Below, piece by piece: positions 55,701-58,568 of a stretch of DNA of 64,000 nucleotides. A program made the position numbers and the translations under genes. The notes under the pieces were generated by a model. It did no database searches and was not told the origin of the DNA. It worked only from the letters and a program-made list of their open reading frames with translations. Location of the stretch: the NCBI GenBank assembly GCA_038373885.1, contig JAWZYV010000771.1, positions 1,116,001 to 1,180,000 on the forward strand, read 5' to 3'. The DNA comes from Cheiracanthium punctorium. Taxonomy: Eukaryota; Arthropoda; Arachnida; Araneae; Cheiracanthiidae. Within the stretch, counting starts at the first letter, position 1. Each line of letters starts with the position of its first letter.

Positions 55701-58268
55701 ATTTGATTCTCCGGTTTATGTTTGAAAGTTTCTCCATTGTAATTTCTTTTCTTTAAAAAACGAAAGAAAAACTCGTATTTTGTACCTATTCACAAAAATA
55801 AAAAATTTCCGCGTAAATTCGCGCCTGTTCACAAATTGTACGGTTCGCATCTATTCGCAATTTTAAAAAAATTTCGCATAAATTTGCATCTATTTCGAAA
55901 AACAAAAATTCCGTATCTCTATATATGATGCAATAAAACTGATAATGGAAGAGCACTACAACTCGTTATAATTCTATTTACGTTTTATATCTCCCTGGTT
56001 TTATATGAGCCAAGAGTATTTAATTTATTTGCTTTTGTTTTCTTCTTCTTCTTTTGGTGTTTTAGAAAGGCTTTTTGCGCGAACTCTACGTTCTAATCAA
56101 CCTTCGACAGCTTTTATTTTTCAAATCCCGCAACCCAGTTTGTTTATTTGTGCGGAGGAGGCAGTCGCTACAGCATTTCATAGCCGGCATCGCATCACAA
56201 GATCTGAGAGAAAACAGATCAGGGAGGGATGGTTATCTAGTCTCTATATTTTCCCCTTTCAACATATTTCCCCTATTTTTAAAAATCTATAGTGCTGCCC
56301 TCTTTCGTTAATTGTTCAAAGTATAATTTAATTTCATTTAATTCTACATTTCTCTTAAATCTTTCTCCCACTCCTCACACATAGGCCCATAGGCGTAATC
56401 TGGGAAGGGGAAAAGGGGGGCAATTGCCCCTGCAGTTGTAAAATTTTGTCGGTCTTATGACCTACATCGATTTTGGTGAGTGTAGAGCTGATAGTTTGTT
56501 CGCAGACTTGCAAAAAGTAATTCTTATATATTACTACTTAAGGACGCAAATCATTTACAGTGAGCTAGTGTTTAAATGGTGCATTCGATTGACATAAAAT
56601 TAGGTACTCATATTAAAGGTCACTGTCTTGCATGTAGCATAAATTTTAGAGAGTGTACGCTCTATAGTTTTTTACAGTGCTTCAAAAATGGATTCTTATA
56701 CATTGGAGCATATACTGAAATCATTTTAAATGTTGAATGAAATTTATTTATACGCTTGGTAAATATGAAATGTTAGAAAGTCGAGTGGAGTCATTCCATA
56801 TTTTTTAAATTTTGGACTGATAAAAATTATATGTTTGAACTGTCAATGATGAATTTTATAATCACTGCGCACCAGTGGCGTAGCTAAAAATTTTTCATGG
56901 GGGGGGGCGGGGTTACGACTACTGCAACTCACATATGTGTATACGTGTATGTTATGAGGAAGCGAAGAATATATATTTTGTGTGGGGAAGAAATTCCTCA
57001 TGGGGAGGGGGGTTAAGACCCCCCCTATCCTCCCCCTTGGCTACGTCACTGCTGTGCACCAAATTTTATCTTATATCATATTTTAATCATTACACTTTTT
57101 TAAAATGAAAATGGCGTCAAAGGATACAGTTTCCACATATAAATAAGATAATAAAATAAATACAAGCTAAGACACCAGGTGATCCTACTCCTCCATATGC
57201 ATTTATTCCATGATACATGACTTCGTTCCAGTCTTCGCCAGTTAAAATCTACAAGAAATTCACAGAATAACATGAATAATAATGACAATAAATATATTCA
57301 TAAAAAACACTAATACCAACAGAAATATGAGTACCTAATTTTTTAAATACTACTCTAACAAAACAAGCCGTTTTAAATAATTAATTTCTGTACAATATAT
57401 ATATGTATAAAAAAAAATTTATGAATTTTTTTTAATGGGCGGGCACATGACCATCAGTCATTCGTCTCTACTAAGACCCAAAGTACTAGTCTCTTTATTA
57501 TGGAGGCACCTAATAGGTGGACCAGCATTGCCATGAAGGGACGGACAAAATGACACCCAAGCCCATGCCGGGAATCTAACCCGGACCTTCGGTGTTGTAG
57601 GATGGTTCTCTAGCCACAACACAACCAGGGCGGCAAACTGATAAATATAAAAAAAATTAATTTTGCGAAATATTTATTAGCACGGCATATTGTGCTTAGT
57701 TATTGTTTCGTGAAACTAATGCTTTACAATAATCTATACTATCGTAATGAATCTACTAGCATTTCTTATTACTTATACTAATATTATCTATCTTTGTTAC
57801 CTTTCTTAAATGCTCAATTTCAATATTTAAATCTTCCGTAGATTAGTCTCGTGAAAAATATCAAACTGTTTCATCTTGACGAGCAATTTAGATTTGCACT
57901 AATTGCAAATATGACGTAAAACTTATAGAAGATTTTATGAATTTCGGGTAATATTTTGGACCGCATCCCCTCCTTCAAATGCGTCTTTGCTAGTAGCCTT
58001 AGGCACGCCTGCTCCCTACAAAACTGACTCGTCAGACAGTCAACTAATCAGGCTCACCTGAAAGACTGTGAGAAGACTCTGCCAGAAGGAGTCGAAGTTA
58101 CTCCTGGGTTTGTCTTCATGTGGATTATTATTGAACTTGCCTCCGAACACCTGCATTCCAAGCAGGGCAAAGATGACGATGAAAAGGAAGAGCAATAGTA
58201 ACAGACTGGCGATGGAGCGCATGGAGTTGATCAGCGAGGCCACCAGGTTGCGCAGCGAGGCCCAATAT
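5534..58268 (-). CDS. Ca-alpha1D: L-type (Cav1) voltage-gated calcium channel alpha-1 subunit, middle part of gene
   Basis: Gene-level entry for 13 exons listed separately below. The spliced product (451 codons with one of the two last exons) runs from domain II S5 through the II pore and S6, the cytoplasmic II-III loop, and domain III S1 to S5. It forms the pore of a plasma-membrane channel that admits calcium on depolarisation in muscle, neurons and secretory cells. The class is set by the III S4 core [20 protein letters not shown], which is Cav1-type and unlike Cav2 or Cav3, by the III S2-S3 segment LHKGSFCR, and by the II pore motif TGEDW. Every exon boundary has AG/GT and the reading phases join without a break. 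The 5' part (domain I to II S4) and the 3' part (III pore onward) lie outside the window; I searched below 5534 by eye for the III pore motif and did not see it. Introns range from 80 bp to about 11.6 kb and are filled with transposons. Orthology to insect Ca-alpha1D is from remembered similarity, not alignment. Confidence 0.95.
6133..7707 (+). mobile_element. hAT element with degenerate transposase
   Basis: Ends CAGTGATGGGC and inverted CAGGGATGTGCGG, flanked by ATTATAAA and ATTATAAT (7 of 8 bases). Between them a broken coding stretch at about 6767-7075 includes [20 protein letters not shown] and, after a frame shift, [12 protein letters not shown]. These resemble the N-terminal motif of hAT transposases with a GRPTP...TRHF...WL.GS pattern. 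A second small repeat (6589-6757) is nested inside. It lies between alternative exons A and B. Confidence 0.72.
6589..6757 (+). repeat. hAT-type MITE fragment (also at 63061-63232)
   Basis: Begins CAGGGACGGCTCACACG. It shares an extended inverted match with 63061-63232, including GAAATTTTGTTTCAC, TTGAATTTGCATTTTGA and GTTCAATGCCCCCCTC. Noncoding. Confidence 0.65.
7716..9752. other. Intron between alternative exons A and B, no identified content
   Basis: AT-rich sequence with a 30-base T run at about 9044-9073. No third copy of the III S5 exon and no transposon end recognised. Confidence 0.6.
9753..9860 (-). CDS. Ca-alpha1D: Cav1 alternative exon A: III S4-S5 linker and S5
   Basis: 108 nt, exactly 36 codons, phase 0 at both ends. 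It starts [16 protein letters not shown] and continues [20 protein letters not shown]. The acceptor is CATATAG and the donor AAG|GTATGA. It fills the same structural slot as the exon at 5534-5641, with 27 of 36 residues identical. The differences sit at the linker start, one side of the S5 helix (VTFLLN here, VTYLLQ in exon B) and the last residues (QLLK against QLFK). The Asn replaces the Gln found in vertebrate Cav1 III S5. Both copies keep splice sites and frame while differing at many synonymous positions, which argues that both are under selection. Mutually exclusive use is inferred from phase and length; inclusion of both would stay in frame but give two S5 helices. Confidence 0.93.
10562..12167. 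mobile_element. hAT-type nonautonomous element, copy A, with nested MITE
   Basis: Ends CAGGGCTGCCACCG and inverted CAGGACTGCCACCGG. Subterminal text such as AATAGTTGCC, ATAGTAGCAAATAGTTGC and TAGTCACC is shared with the element at 14725-16628. The middle is interrupted by a TA-flanked element (10672-11705). I do not see a convincing 8-bp target duplication, perhaps because of decay. Confidence 0.65.
10672..11705. mobile_element. Tigger-type nonautonomous element nested in a hAT copy
   Basis: Ends CAGTAGACTCTTGAATAATG and inverted CAGTGGGCTCGAACTACAAT with TA on both flanks (10670-10671, 11706-11707). The 1034-bp body includes a 44-base T run (about 11470-11513) and no transposase. Confidence 0.7.
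12168..14724. other. Intron, mostly featureless; GC-rich patch at 13200-13335
   Basis: AT-rich, apart from a GC-rich patch (13200-13335) that contains GGCCAGC...GCTGGCC and CTTGCT...AGCAAG inverted pairs and could be an old SINE or a structured RNA. No coding content seen. Confidence 0.5.
14725..16628. mobile_element. hAT-type nonautonomous element, copy B
   Basis: Both ends are CAGGGTGCCCAC. The flanks read CAAATG on the left and CAAATGCA on the right, consistent with an 8-bp duplication in which a CA was lost at the left junction. Subterminal repeats of the AATAGTTGC/GTAGCAAATAG type match copy A at 10562-12167. An imperfect LTR-like fragment is present near 15450-15570. No transposase. 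Confidence 0.72.
17136..17223 (-). CDS. Ca-alpha1D: Cav1 exon: domain III S4 voltage sensor
   Basis: 88 nt (1 + 29 codons), ending in phase 0. It encodes NETFSVV and then the S4 gating helix, with Lys or Arg at every third position (K-L-R-L-R-L-R pattern in [20 protein letters not shown]), ending GLK. This sequence is nearly invariant among Cav1 channels and differs from the Cav2 form, so it fixes the subtype. The acceptor is TTTTTAG and the donor AAG|GTATAT. The next exon in the transcript is one of two alternatives at 9753-9860 or 5534-5641. Confidence 0.98.
17496..18557 (+). mobile_element. Helitron-type element, copy lacking its own 3' end
   Basis: Sister copy of 3571-4607, starting TCTTATAAATAAAAATGAAA after an A. 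It has extra TTTG units (17520-17548). Similarity stops exactly at GACACTGGTT, just before the hairpin, where a different Helitron sequence (18558-19607) takes over. It begins 270 bp from the acceptor of the III S4 exon. Confidence 0.8.
18558..19607 (+). mobile_element. Helitron-type element with internal tandem array
   Basis: Starts at or near TAGATAAAAATGAATGTTGG. It ends with the hairpin CCCGTGCGAAGAACGGGTAC, then TTCAGCTAG followed by T. The interior (18685-19425) is a diverged tandem array, unit about 123 bp, in which each unit carries GCTATGAAAAT-, TTTGAACAC-, TATCCATTTTGC- and CGCCACTAGATGGCGCTGCA-type segments. Noncoding. Confidence 0.8.
18690..19422 (+). promoter_or_regulatory. Array of eight CTCF-consensus-like sites
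   Basis: Eight 15-bp sites on the plus strand start at 18690, 18837, 18961, 19000, 19122, 19161, 19284 and 19408. The repeat consensus CCACTAGATGGCGCT fits the vertebrate CTCF consensus CCASYAGRKGGCRSY completely. The copy at 18961 fits at every position; those at 18690, 19000, 19161 and 19408 miss one; the others are more worn. Spacing is about 123 bp with two 39-bp doublets. Binding is a hypothesis from sequence only. Confidence 0.4.
19608..20059. other. Intron segment with long T run and dispersed repeat
   Basis: A T run of about 44 bases at 19714-19757, then a copy of the dispersed repeat also at 605-700. Nothing coding. Confidence 0.6.
20060..20699. mobile_element. Unclassified DNA transposon-like element with 6-bp duplication
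   Basis: Ends CATACCTGCCAAC on the left and its exact inverse on the right, flanked by ATACTA on both sides (20054-20059 and 20700-20705). A coding-like stretch on the minus strand (20107-20304) has no recognised motif. Family unknown. Confidence 0.7.
20974..21058. repeat. Near-perfect 36-bp palindrome
   Basis: Arms of about 36 bp (CAAGTTGGAGTGTTTAGGCT and onward, with its reverse complement) are separated by a 12-base spacer. The right arm plus the following 45 bases (TTGAAAGGTTGATAAAATCT) reappear at 23222-23300, beyond the tRNA-like sequence. Confidence 0.9.
21253..23152. mobile_element. hAT-type element inserted in a tRNA-like sequence
   Basis: Ends TAGAGATGAG on both sides, flanked by a perfect 8-bp duplication TAGAGCAC (21245-21252 and 23153-23160). 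Subterminal regions are made of repeated CGGGCTCGGGC on both ends. The 1900-bp element contains another hAT-type element (21508-22876). No transposase. Confidence 0.9.
21508..22876. mobile_element. hAT-type element nested inside the hAT at 21253-23152
   Basis: Ends CAGTGGCGGCTCGT and inverted CAGTGGCAGCTCGT, flanked by a perfect 8-bp duplication TTGCTTAG (21500-21507 and 22877-22884). Both inner ends contain GGTGGGGCCCG. The 1369-bp body has no clear transposase. Confidence 0.92.
23301..24480. other. Intron segment, nothing recognised
   Basis: AT-rich sequence between the tRNA-like/hAT block and the Tigger element. Short frames only. Confidence 0.5.
24481..26909 (+). mobile_element. Tigger (pogo-type) DNA transposon with broken transposase
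   Basis: Terminal inverted repeats are CAGTAAAGCACCGTTTATAC on the left and, inverted, CAGTAAGGCACCGTTTATAC on the right, flanked by TA (24479-24480 and 26910-26911). The 2429-bp element contains the two transposase fragments described in the next entry. It lies in the III S3-S4 intron on the strand opposite the host gene. Confidence 0.95.
25137..26583 (+). pseudogene. Tigger transposase, CENP-B-like DNA binding plus DDE domain, internally deleted
   Basis: The first part (25137-25859, 240 residues) starts [20 protein letters not shown], a CENPB-type N-terminal helix-turn-helix. It then has the second HTH ([17 protein letters not shown]), the first catalytic Asp in [14 protein letters not shown], and the DDE core up to [11 protein letters not shown]. 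Then it breaks. After about 110 bp that include two palindromes, the third-Asp region reappears in shifted frames ([18 protein letters not shown], near 25930-25985), and a last open piece (26086-26583) carries the acidic C-terminus. The segment with the second catalytic Asp (usually LLDN.P) is missing. The element therefore cannot make active transposase. Pogo family, related to the domesticated TIGD genes. Confidence 0.92.
26996..27360 (+). mobile_element. Retroposed sequence with 15-bp target duplication
   Basis: A 365-bp segment, richer in GC than its surroundings, between two identical copies of AATAATCAGGATCAC (26981-26995 and 27361-27375). On the plus strand it ends in an A-rich tract (GAAAAAGAAAT), as expected for a LINE-mobilised SINE or processed transcript. 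A minus-strand open frame (27016-27297, 93 codons) covers most of it, but I do not recognise the product. Confidence 0.72.
27376..27986. other. Intron segment next to III S3 exon, with microsatellite
   Basis: A TTG then TG microsatellite runs from 27416 to 27456 (ending CGCGCGC). The rest is AT-rich intron leading to the donor at 27986. Confidence 0.7.
27987..28093 (-). CDS. Ca-alpha1D: Cav1 exon: III S2-S3 linker and S3
   Basis: 107 nt, 35 codons plus two bases. It encodes [20 protein letters not shown] then the S3 helix [28 protein letters not shown] is a hallmark of Cav1 domain III. The acceptor is TTCTAG and the donor GG|GTATGT; the last two bases join G of the next exon to make Gly. The following intron is 10.8 kb and is the most transposon-rich in the gene. 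Confidence 0.97.
28174..28233 (-). CDS. Ca-alpha1D: Cav1 exon: domain III S2
   Basis: 60 nt, exactly 20 codons in phase 0 on both sides. It encodes [20 protein letters not shown], most of III S2 with the voltage-sensor countercharge Glu in TVEI. The acceptor is TTTGCAG and the donor AAG|GTAAAA. In vertebrate Cav1 genes the III S2 region is coded by mutually exclusive exons; I see only one version here, and the introns on either side (444 and 80 bp) hold no second copy. Confidence 0.95.
28678..28807 (-). CDS. Ca-alpha1D: Cav1 exon: domain III S1
   Basis: 130 nt (1 + 43 codons). The first base completes Arg of the NNR/FR junction. The product [20 protein letters not shown] leads into the S1 helix [14 protein letters not shown] and the S1-S2 loop [17 protein letters not shown] is shared with insect Ca-alpha1D, whereas vertebrate Cav1 has a Ser-Ser-Ile variant. 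The acceptor is TATTATAG and the donor AAA|GTATGC. Confidence 0.96.
28914..29082 (-). CDS. Ca-alpha1D: Cav1 exon: end of II-III loop up to III S1
   Basis: 169 nt (2 + 55 codons + 2). It begins with a dense acidic run ([16 protein letters not shown]), then [21 protein letters not shown] and FFIFSHNN. The ARPRRLSE and FFIFS..NR motifs directly before III S1 are conserved in Cav1 channels from insects to vertebrates. The acceptor is TTTTCAG and the donor CAG|GTAATT. It is separated from the next exon by an intron of only 106 bp, part of a compact four-exon cluster (27987-29082). Confidence 0.95.
29083..30199. other. Intron segment, nothing recognised
   Basis: AT-rich intron between the II-III loop exon at 28914-29082 and the Tigger remnant; no terminal repeat for that remnant found here. 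Confidence 0.5.
30200..31524 (+). pseudogene. Second Tigger transposase remnant
   Basis: Frames with stops together read as a Tigger DDE domain. [11 protein letters not shown] precedes a mutated first-Asp site. Then come [45 protein letters not shown] (second Asp, followed by a stop at 30614), [21 protein letters not shown] (third Asp region) and the C-terminal tail to about 31290. A right terminal repeat, GAGGGTTGACTG followed by TA, ends at 31524. I could not find the left repeat, so the copy is 5' truncated. It is a different subfamily from the element at 24481. Confidence 0.85.
31525..33001. other. Intron on both sides of exon 32489-32552, otherwise featureless
   Basis: AT-rich, with a T run at 31603-31622; only the short exon 32489-32552 is supported. 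Confidence 0.5.
32489..32552 (-). CDS. Ca-alpha1D: Cav1 exon: II-III loop, charged segment
   Basis: 64 nt, 21 codons plus one base. The acceptor is TTACAG and the donor GTAAATGA. It encodes [21 protein letters not shown], a highly charged, probably helical or disordered cytoplasmic segment with no recognisable domain. It enters in phase 0 from the microexon, and its last base G joins TT of the next exon to make Val, so the phase is consistent on both sides. The short length and weak similarity make this exon less certain than the membrane exons. Confidence 0.78.
33002..33584. mobile_element. Tigger/mariner-type MITE
   Basis: Inverted ends: CAGTGAAACCTCCTAAAAG on the left and TAGCGAAGCCTCTTTAAAAG inverted on the right, each followed inward by an AGAC-rich stretch, with TA on both flanks. 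The 583-bp body contains a TA/CA microsatellite and no coding frame. Confidence 0.75.
33585..34180. other. Intron segment flanking the 3.4-kb hAT
   Basis: The 90 bases before the hAT (GAAACTACATCCTAATCATC, GCTGTGTAAACATAAT) are repeated just after it at about 37600-37685, so the hAT landed at the junction of an existing direct duplication. Nothing coding. Confidence 0.6.
34189..37578. mobile_element. hAT-type element, nonautonomous, with perfect 8-bp target duplication
   Basis: A 3390-bp insertion with terminal repeats CAGTGGCGTCGC on both ends and the 8-bp duplication ATCGCATC at 34181-34188 and 37579-37586. Both ends continue with the related text GGTGTCACCC and C-runs. The interior has no transposase; it includes a 21-bp tandem repeat at about 34679-34760 and simple repeats. 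It is in the intron of the II-III loop, and its right end is 147 bp from the microexon donor. Confidence 0.88.
34679..34760. repeat. Short tandem repeat, unit about 21 bp, about four copies
   Basis: The unit is close to ACACTGTCAG(A)CTAATAAAAAT, repeated about four times with one-base differences. It lies inside the hAT element and is not coding. Confidence 0.85.
37726..37750 (-). CDS. Ca-alpha1D: Cav1 25-nt microexon in II-III loop
   Basis: A 25-nt exon between acceptor GTTTCAG and a strong donor GTAAGTAG. It takes the reading frame from phase 2 to phase 0: the first base completes Met with AT of the upstream exon, then LREKSDNS. It is needed for frame: joining the upstream exon directly to 32489-32552 gives a TGA stop after seven codons. 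No protein similarity supports such a short segment, so the call rests on splice sites, phase and position. A 3.4-kb hAT insertion ends 147 bp past its donor. Confidence 0.75.
37751..39100. other. Introns around exon 38348-38541, no other content
   Basis: AT-rich; a 27-bp imperfect tandem duplication (TTTTAAAAATTAGAATGAAA) is near 38212-38262. No transposon end before 39109. Confidence 0.55.
38348..38541 (-). CDS. Ca-alpha1D: Cav1 exon: II-III loop, acidic then basic segment
   Basis: 194 nt, 64 codons plus two bases. The acceptor is TTGTAG and the donor CAT|GTAAGT. It starts [13 protein letters not shown], continuing the acidic start of the II-III loop seen in insect Cav1 (EIEKEE). It then has a strongly basic run, [10 protein letters not shown], immediately followed by SISSSSCS. 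The RRRVS sequence is a consensus-type site for basophilic kinases such as PKA; that use is inference. The II-III loop is the least conserved cytoplasmic part of these channels and couples to ryanodine receptors in vertebrate skeletal muscle. Phase fits both neighbours. Confidence 0.9.
39258..40145 (-). mobile_element. Solo LTR of a retrotransposon
   Basis: An 888-bp block that in minus orientation begins TGTTACGAATTTTCGGGGC and ends GCAACA. It is flanked by ATAT on both sides (39254-39257 and 40146-40149). In that orientation it has a TATA-like CTATAAATACAG, then AATAAA about 300 bp later. These are the usual layout of an LTR with U3, R and U5. No internal gag-pol sequence accompanies it, so it is a solo LTR, probably of Gypsy type. 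The first part of a related LTR is at about 1830-2100 on the plus strand. Confidence 0.75.
40245..40520 (+). pseudogene. hAT transposase C-terminal (dimerisation) remnant
   Basis: An open frame contains [36 protein letters not shown] and then EKQRAKNID. The pattern S-A-x-x-E-x-x-F-S, then R-x-S-M and R-L-S-x-L-x-L-L-A, is that of the hAT C-terminal dimerisation domain. It lies inside the hAT element 39109-47860 on the plus strand. The catalytic N-terminal part is missing, so this is a fragment. Confidence 0.75.
40875..42762. mobile_element. Mariner/Tc1-type element with long terminal inverted repeats
   Basis: The ends are CAGCTGCGGGTAAAAAGGC and, inverted, CAGCTGTGGAGAAAAAG, both flanked by TA (40873-40874 and 42763-42764). 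Inverted similarity continues for about 150-190 bp, including CGTCGTT.GTCGTACAGCAAA and TTGCATAAGGGGCCA. The 1888-bp body holds no convincing transposase, so it is probably nonautonomous. The non-LTR element's target duplication overlaps its right end. Confidence 0.8.
42769..47563 (+). mobile_element. Non-LTR retrotransposon (I/Jockey group) with 15-bp target duplication
   Basis: A 4795-bp insertion flanked by identical 15-bp copies of CCACAGCTGTATATG (42754-42768 and 47564-47578). Its single recognisable gene codes endonuclease, reverse transcriptase and RNase H (next entry). About 560 bp of T-rich sequence precedes that gene with no ORF1 (gag-like) frame, so the copy is either 5' truncated or from a lineage lacking ORF1. 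The 3' end has no poly-A: it finishes with a GC-rich segment and CTCAGGTGAACTC. RNase H presence and the C-terminal Cys/His motif put it in the I/Jockey/R1-LOA group; I cannot set the clade further. Confidence 0.88.
43334..46957 (+). pseudogene. Non-LTR retrotransposon ORF2 (endonuclease, RT, RNase H), frameshifted
   Basis: The reading begins at the ATG at 43334 and runs in three frames with about three shifts, near 43475, 45640 and 45900, to the stop at 46955-46957. Domains in order: apurinic-type endonuclease ([35 protein letters not shown], to about 44040); reverse transcriptase about 44650-45620 ([51 protein letters not shown], catalytic YADD); RNase H about 46120-46480 ([30 protein letters not shown]); then a CxC...H...C knuckle ([17 protein letters not shown]). 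Two catalytic residues are damaged: the endonuclease reads LIQTP at the usual LIQEP, next to the first frameshift, and RNase H reads FTGGSK for the usual YTDGSK. The copy is therefore inactive. Confidence 0.93.
47869..49456. other. Intron segment between hAT and Tigger-type element
   Basis: AT-rich. Holds the unidentified remnant at 48861-49172 and a short tandem ATCACCTTAGGACC (48403-48431). Nothing else supported. Confidence 0.5.
48861..49172 (-). pseudogene. Unidentified coding remnant, possibly hAT-like
   Basis: A 103-codon frame with [20 protein letters not shown] near the end; FWN..T..P.L/I is reminiscent of hAT-related proteins close to CGGBP1, but no catalytic motif is present. The surrounding block, from about 48555 (AGGGCCCTACAAAAT), may be a decayed hAT end. 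I cannot name it with confidence. Confidence 0.25.
49457..50106. mobile_element. Nonautonomous Tigger-type element, copy 2
   Basis: TA-flanked (49455-49456 and 50107-50108), ends CAGTCGAGTGCCAAAAATCC and inverted CAGTAGAGAGCCAGAAATCC. Sister copy of 2653-3340. Its right edge is about 50 bp from the donor site of the Cav1 exon 50157-50233. Confidence 0.85.
50157..50233 (-). CDS. Ca-alpha1D: Cav1 exon: end of II S6 and start of II-III loop
   Basis: 77 nt: two bases completing a Tyr codon, then 25 codons, ending in phase 0. The product is [18 protein letters not shown] followed by SLTAIEK, the inner end of S6 (gate region) and the start of the cytoplasmic II-III loop. The segment [19 protein letters not shown] is diagnostic of high-voltage-activated calcium channels. 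The acceptor is TTCAG and the donor GTAAAT. A Tigger-type element ends 50 bp beyond the donor. Confidence 0.95.
50234..53345. other. Intron between II S6 exons, left part
   Basis: No exon or complete transposon seen. A short open frame at 52223-52453 is in a GC-richer patch but shows no recognisable motif. A G run is at 51693-51703. Confidence 0.5.
53346..55364 (+). mobile_element. Helitron-type element with two 5' ends in tandem
   Basis: The text TCTCTCTATTCTAAAAAAAA occurs after A/T at 53346 and again at 54066, each followed by about 300 nearly identical bases (AAAGGCCGCT, TTCCGAGGAACCTG, CGTTTCCAAGTATCTAGAAT). A single Helitron 3' end is at 55364: GGGGGCCTTGGCCCCTAG followed by T. So a second copy has inserted in, or replaced the end of, a first one. 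No Rep/helicase coding. Confidence 0.75.
55365..56872. other. Intron between II S6 exons, right part
   Basis: AT-rich; a decayed transposon end may be at 56385-56450 (GGCGTAATCTGGGAAGGGG). The frame at 56005-56292 has no recognised motif. Confidence 0.45.
56873..57051. mobile_element. hAT-type MITE, 179 bp
   Basis: Ends CAGTGGCGTAGCTA and inverted CAGTGACGTAGCCA, flanked by CTGCGCAC and CTGTGCAC (7 of 8 bases). G- and C-runs follow each end. It lies 76 bp from the donor of exon 57128-57248. Confidence 0.82.
57128..57248 (-). CDS. Ca-alpha1D: Cav1 exon: domain II selectivity filter and S6
   Basis: 121 nt, 40 codons plus one base. It begins [12 protein letters not shown]: the Glu in GED is the domain II member of the EEEE calcium-selectivity ring. 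It then gives the extracellular [11 protein letters not shown] stretch and the first half of S6 ([12 protein letters not shown]). The acceptor is TTGTAG. The donor is GTATCC, weaker than consensus, but it is the only one that keeps the frame: the last base T joins AT of the next exon to make the Tyr of the conserved CGNYILLN motif. A 179-bp hAT-type MITE lies only 76 bp downstream of this donor. Confidence 0.95.
57440..57640 (-). repeat. tRNA-derived SINE, minus strand
   Basis: In minus orientation it reads GCCCTGGTTGTGTTGTGGCT, then GGTCCGGGTTAGATTCCCGG with a paired T arm, then a body mentioning CCATGAAGG/AGGCACC text. It lies in the 809-bp intron between exons 57128-57248 and 58058-58268. 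Confidence 0.65.
58058..58268 (-). CDS. Ca-alpha1D: Cav1 exon: domain II S4-S5 linker, S5 and pore start
   Basis: 211 nt, 70 whole codons preceded by one base that completes a codon of the upstream exon. The acceptor is a T-run ending in CAG and the donor is GTGAGC, so the exon ends in phase 0. The product starts [12 protein letters not shown] (II S4-S5 linker), continues with the very hydrophobic S5 helix ([19 protein letters not shown]), then the turret with FGGKFNNN and the pore-helix start [13 protein letters not shown]. All match Cav1 domain II almost residue for residue. The extracellular turret is the most divergent part. The exon for II S4 must lie beyond the right edge of the window. 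Confidence 0.96.
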
Positions 58269-58348
58269 CTGAAAAAAGTTGGATAAAATTTCAATAACAT
58301 ACAACAAAAAATGTGCCATTTTTTAAATAAGCTTTGCAGTAATATGAT

Positions 58349-58384
<36 letters not shown>

Positions 58385-58444
58385 ATCACACGATTGTTGA
58401 ACTTCGAGAAAATGTAAAACAGGCATACGGAAAATGTTAAACCC

Positions 58445-58568
58445 AGATCTGGCTGAGTGGGATTGCGCACCAATCGCAGCCGACCGCCTGTGAGCGGTGA
58501 GGTCTCGGGTTCGAATTCCGTTAACAGGTTAGCCCATGGTTGTCACTTTCGCTTTCTCCTGTGTTCGT
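58445..58568 (+). repeat. tRNA-derived SINE head, interrupted by foldback element
   Basis: Contains an A-box-like TGGCTGAGTGGG and a B box GGTTCGAATTCC in the spacing of a tRNA, followed by an unrelated SINE body. The body continues after the foldback element (59975 onward: ACATCCGTTGACTCTTCTGT and an A-rich tail). Confidence 0.65.

Noticed and set aside
56005..56311. Two overlapping frames of 78-95 codons on the plus strand
   Set aside because: No recognisable motif and no sign of splice sites or regulatory context; likely chance frames.
5534..58268. Cav2, Cav3, sodium channel or NALCN identity
   Set aside because: The III S4 sequence, the LHKGSFCR motif, the Glu selectivity residue in TGEDW and the ARPRRLSE loop are of Cav1 type.
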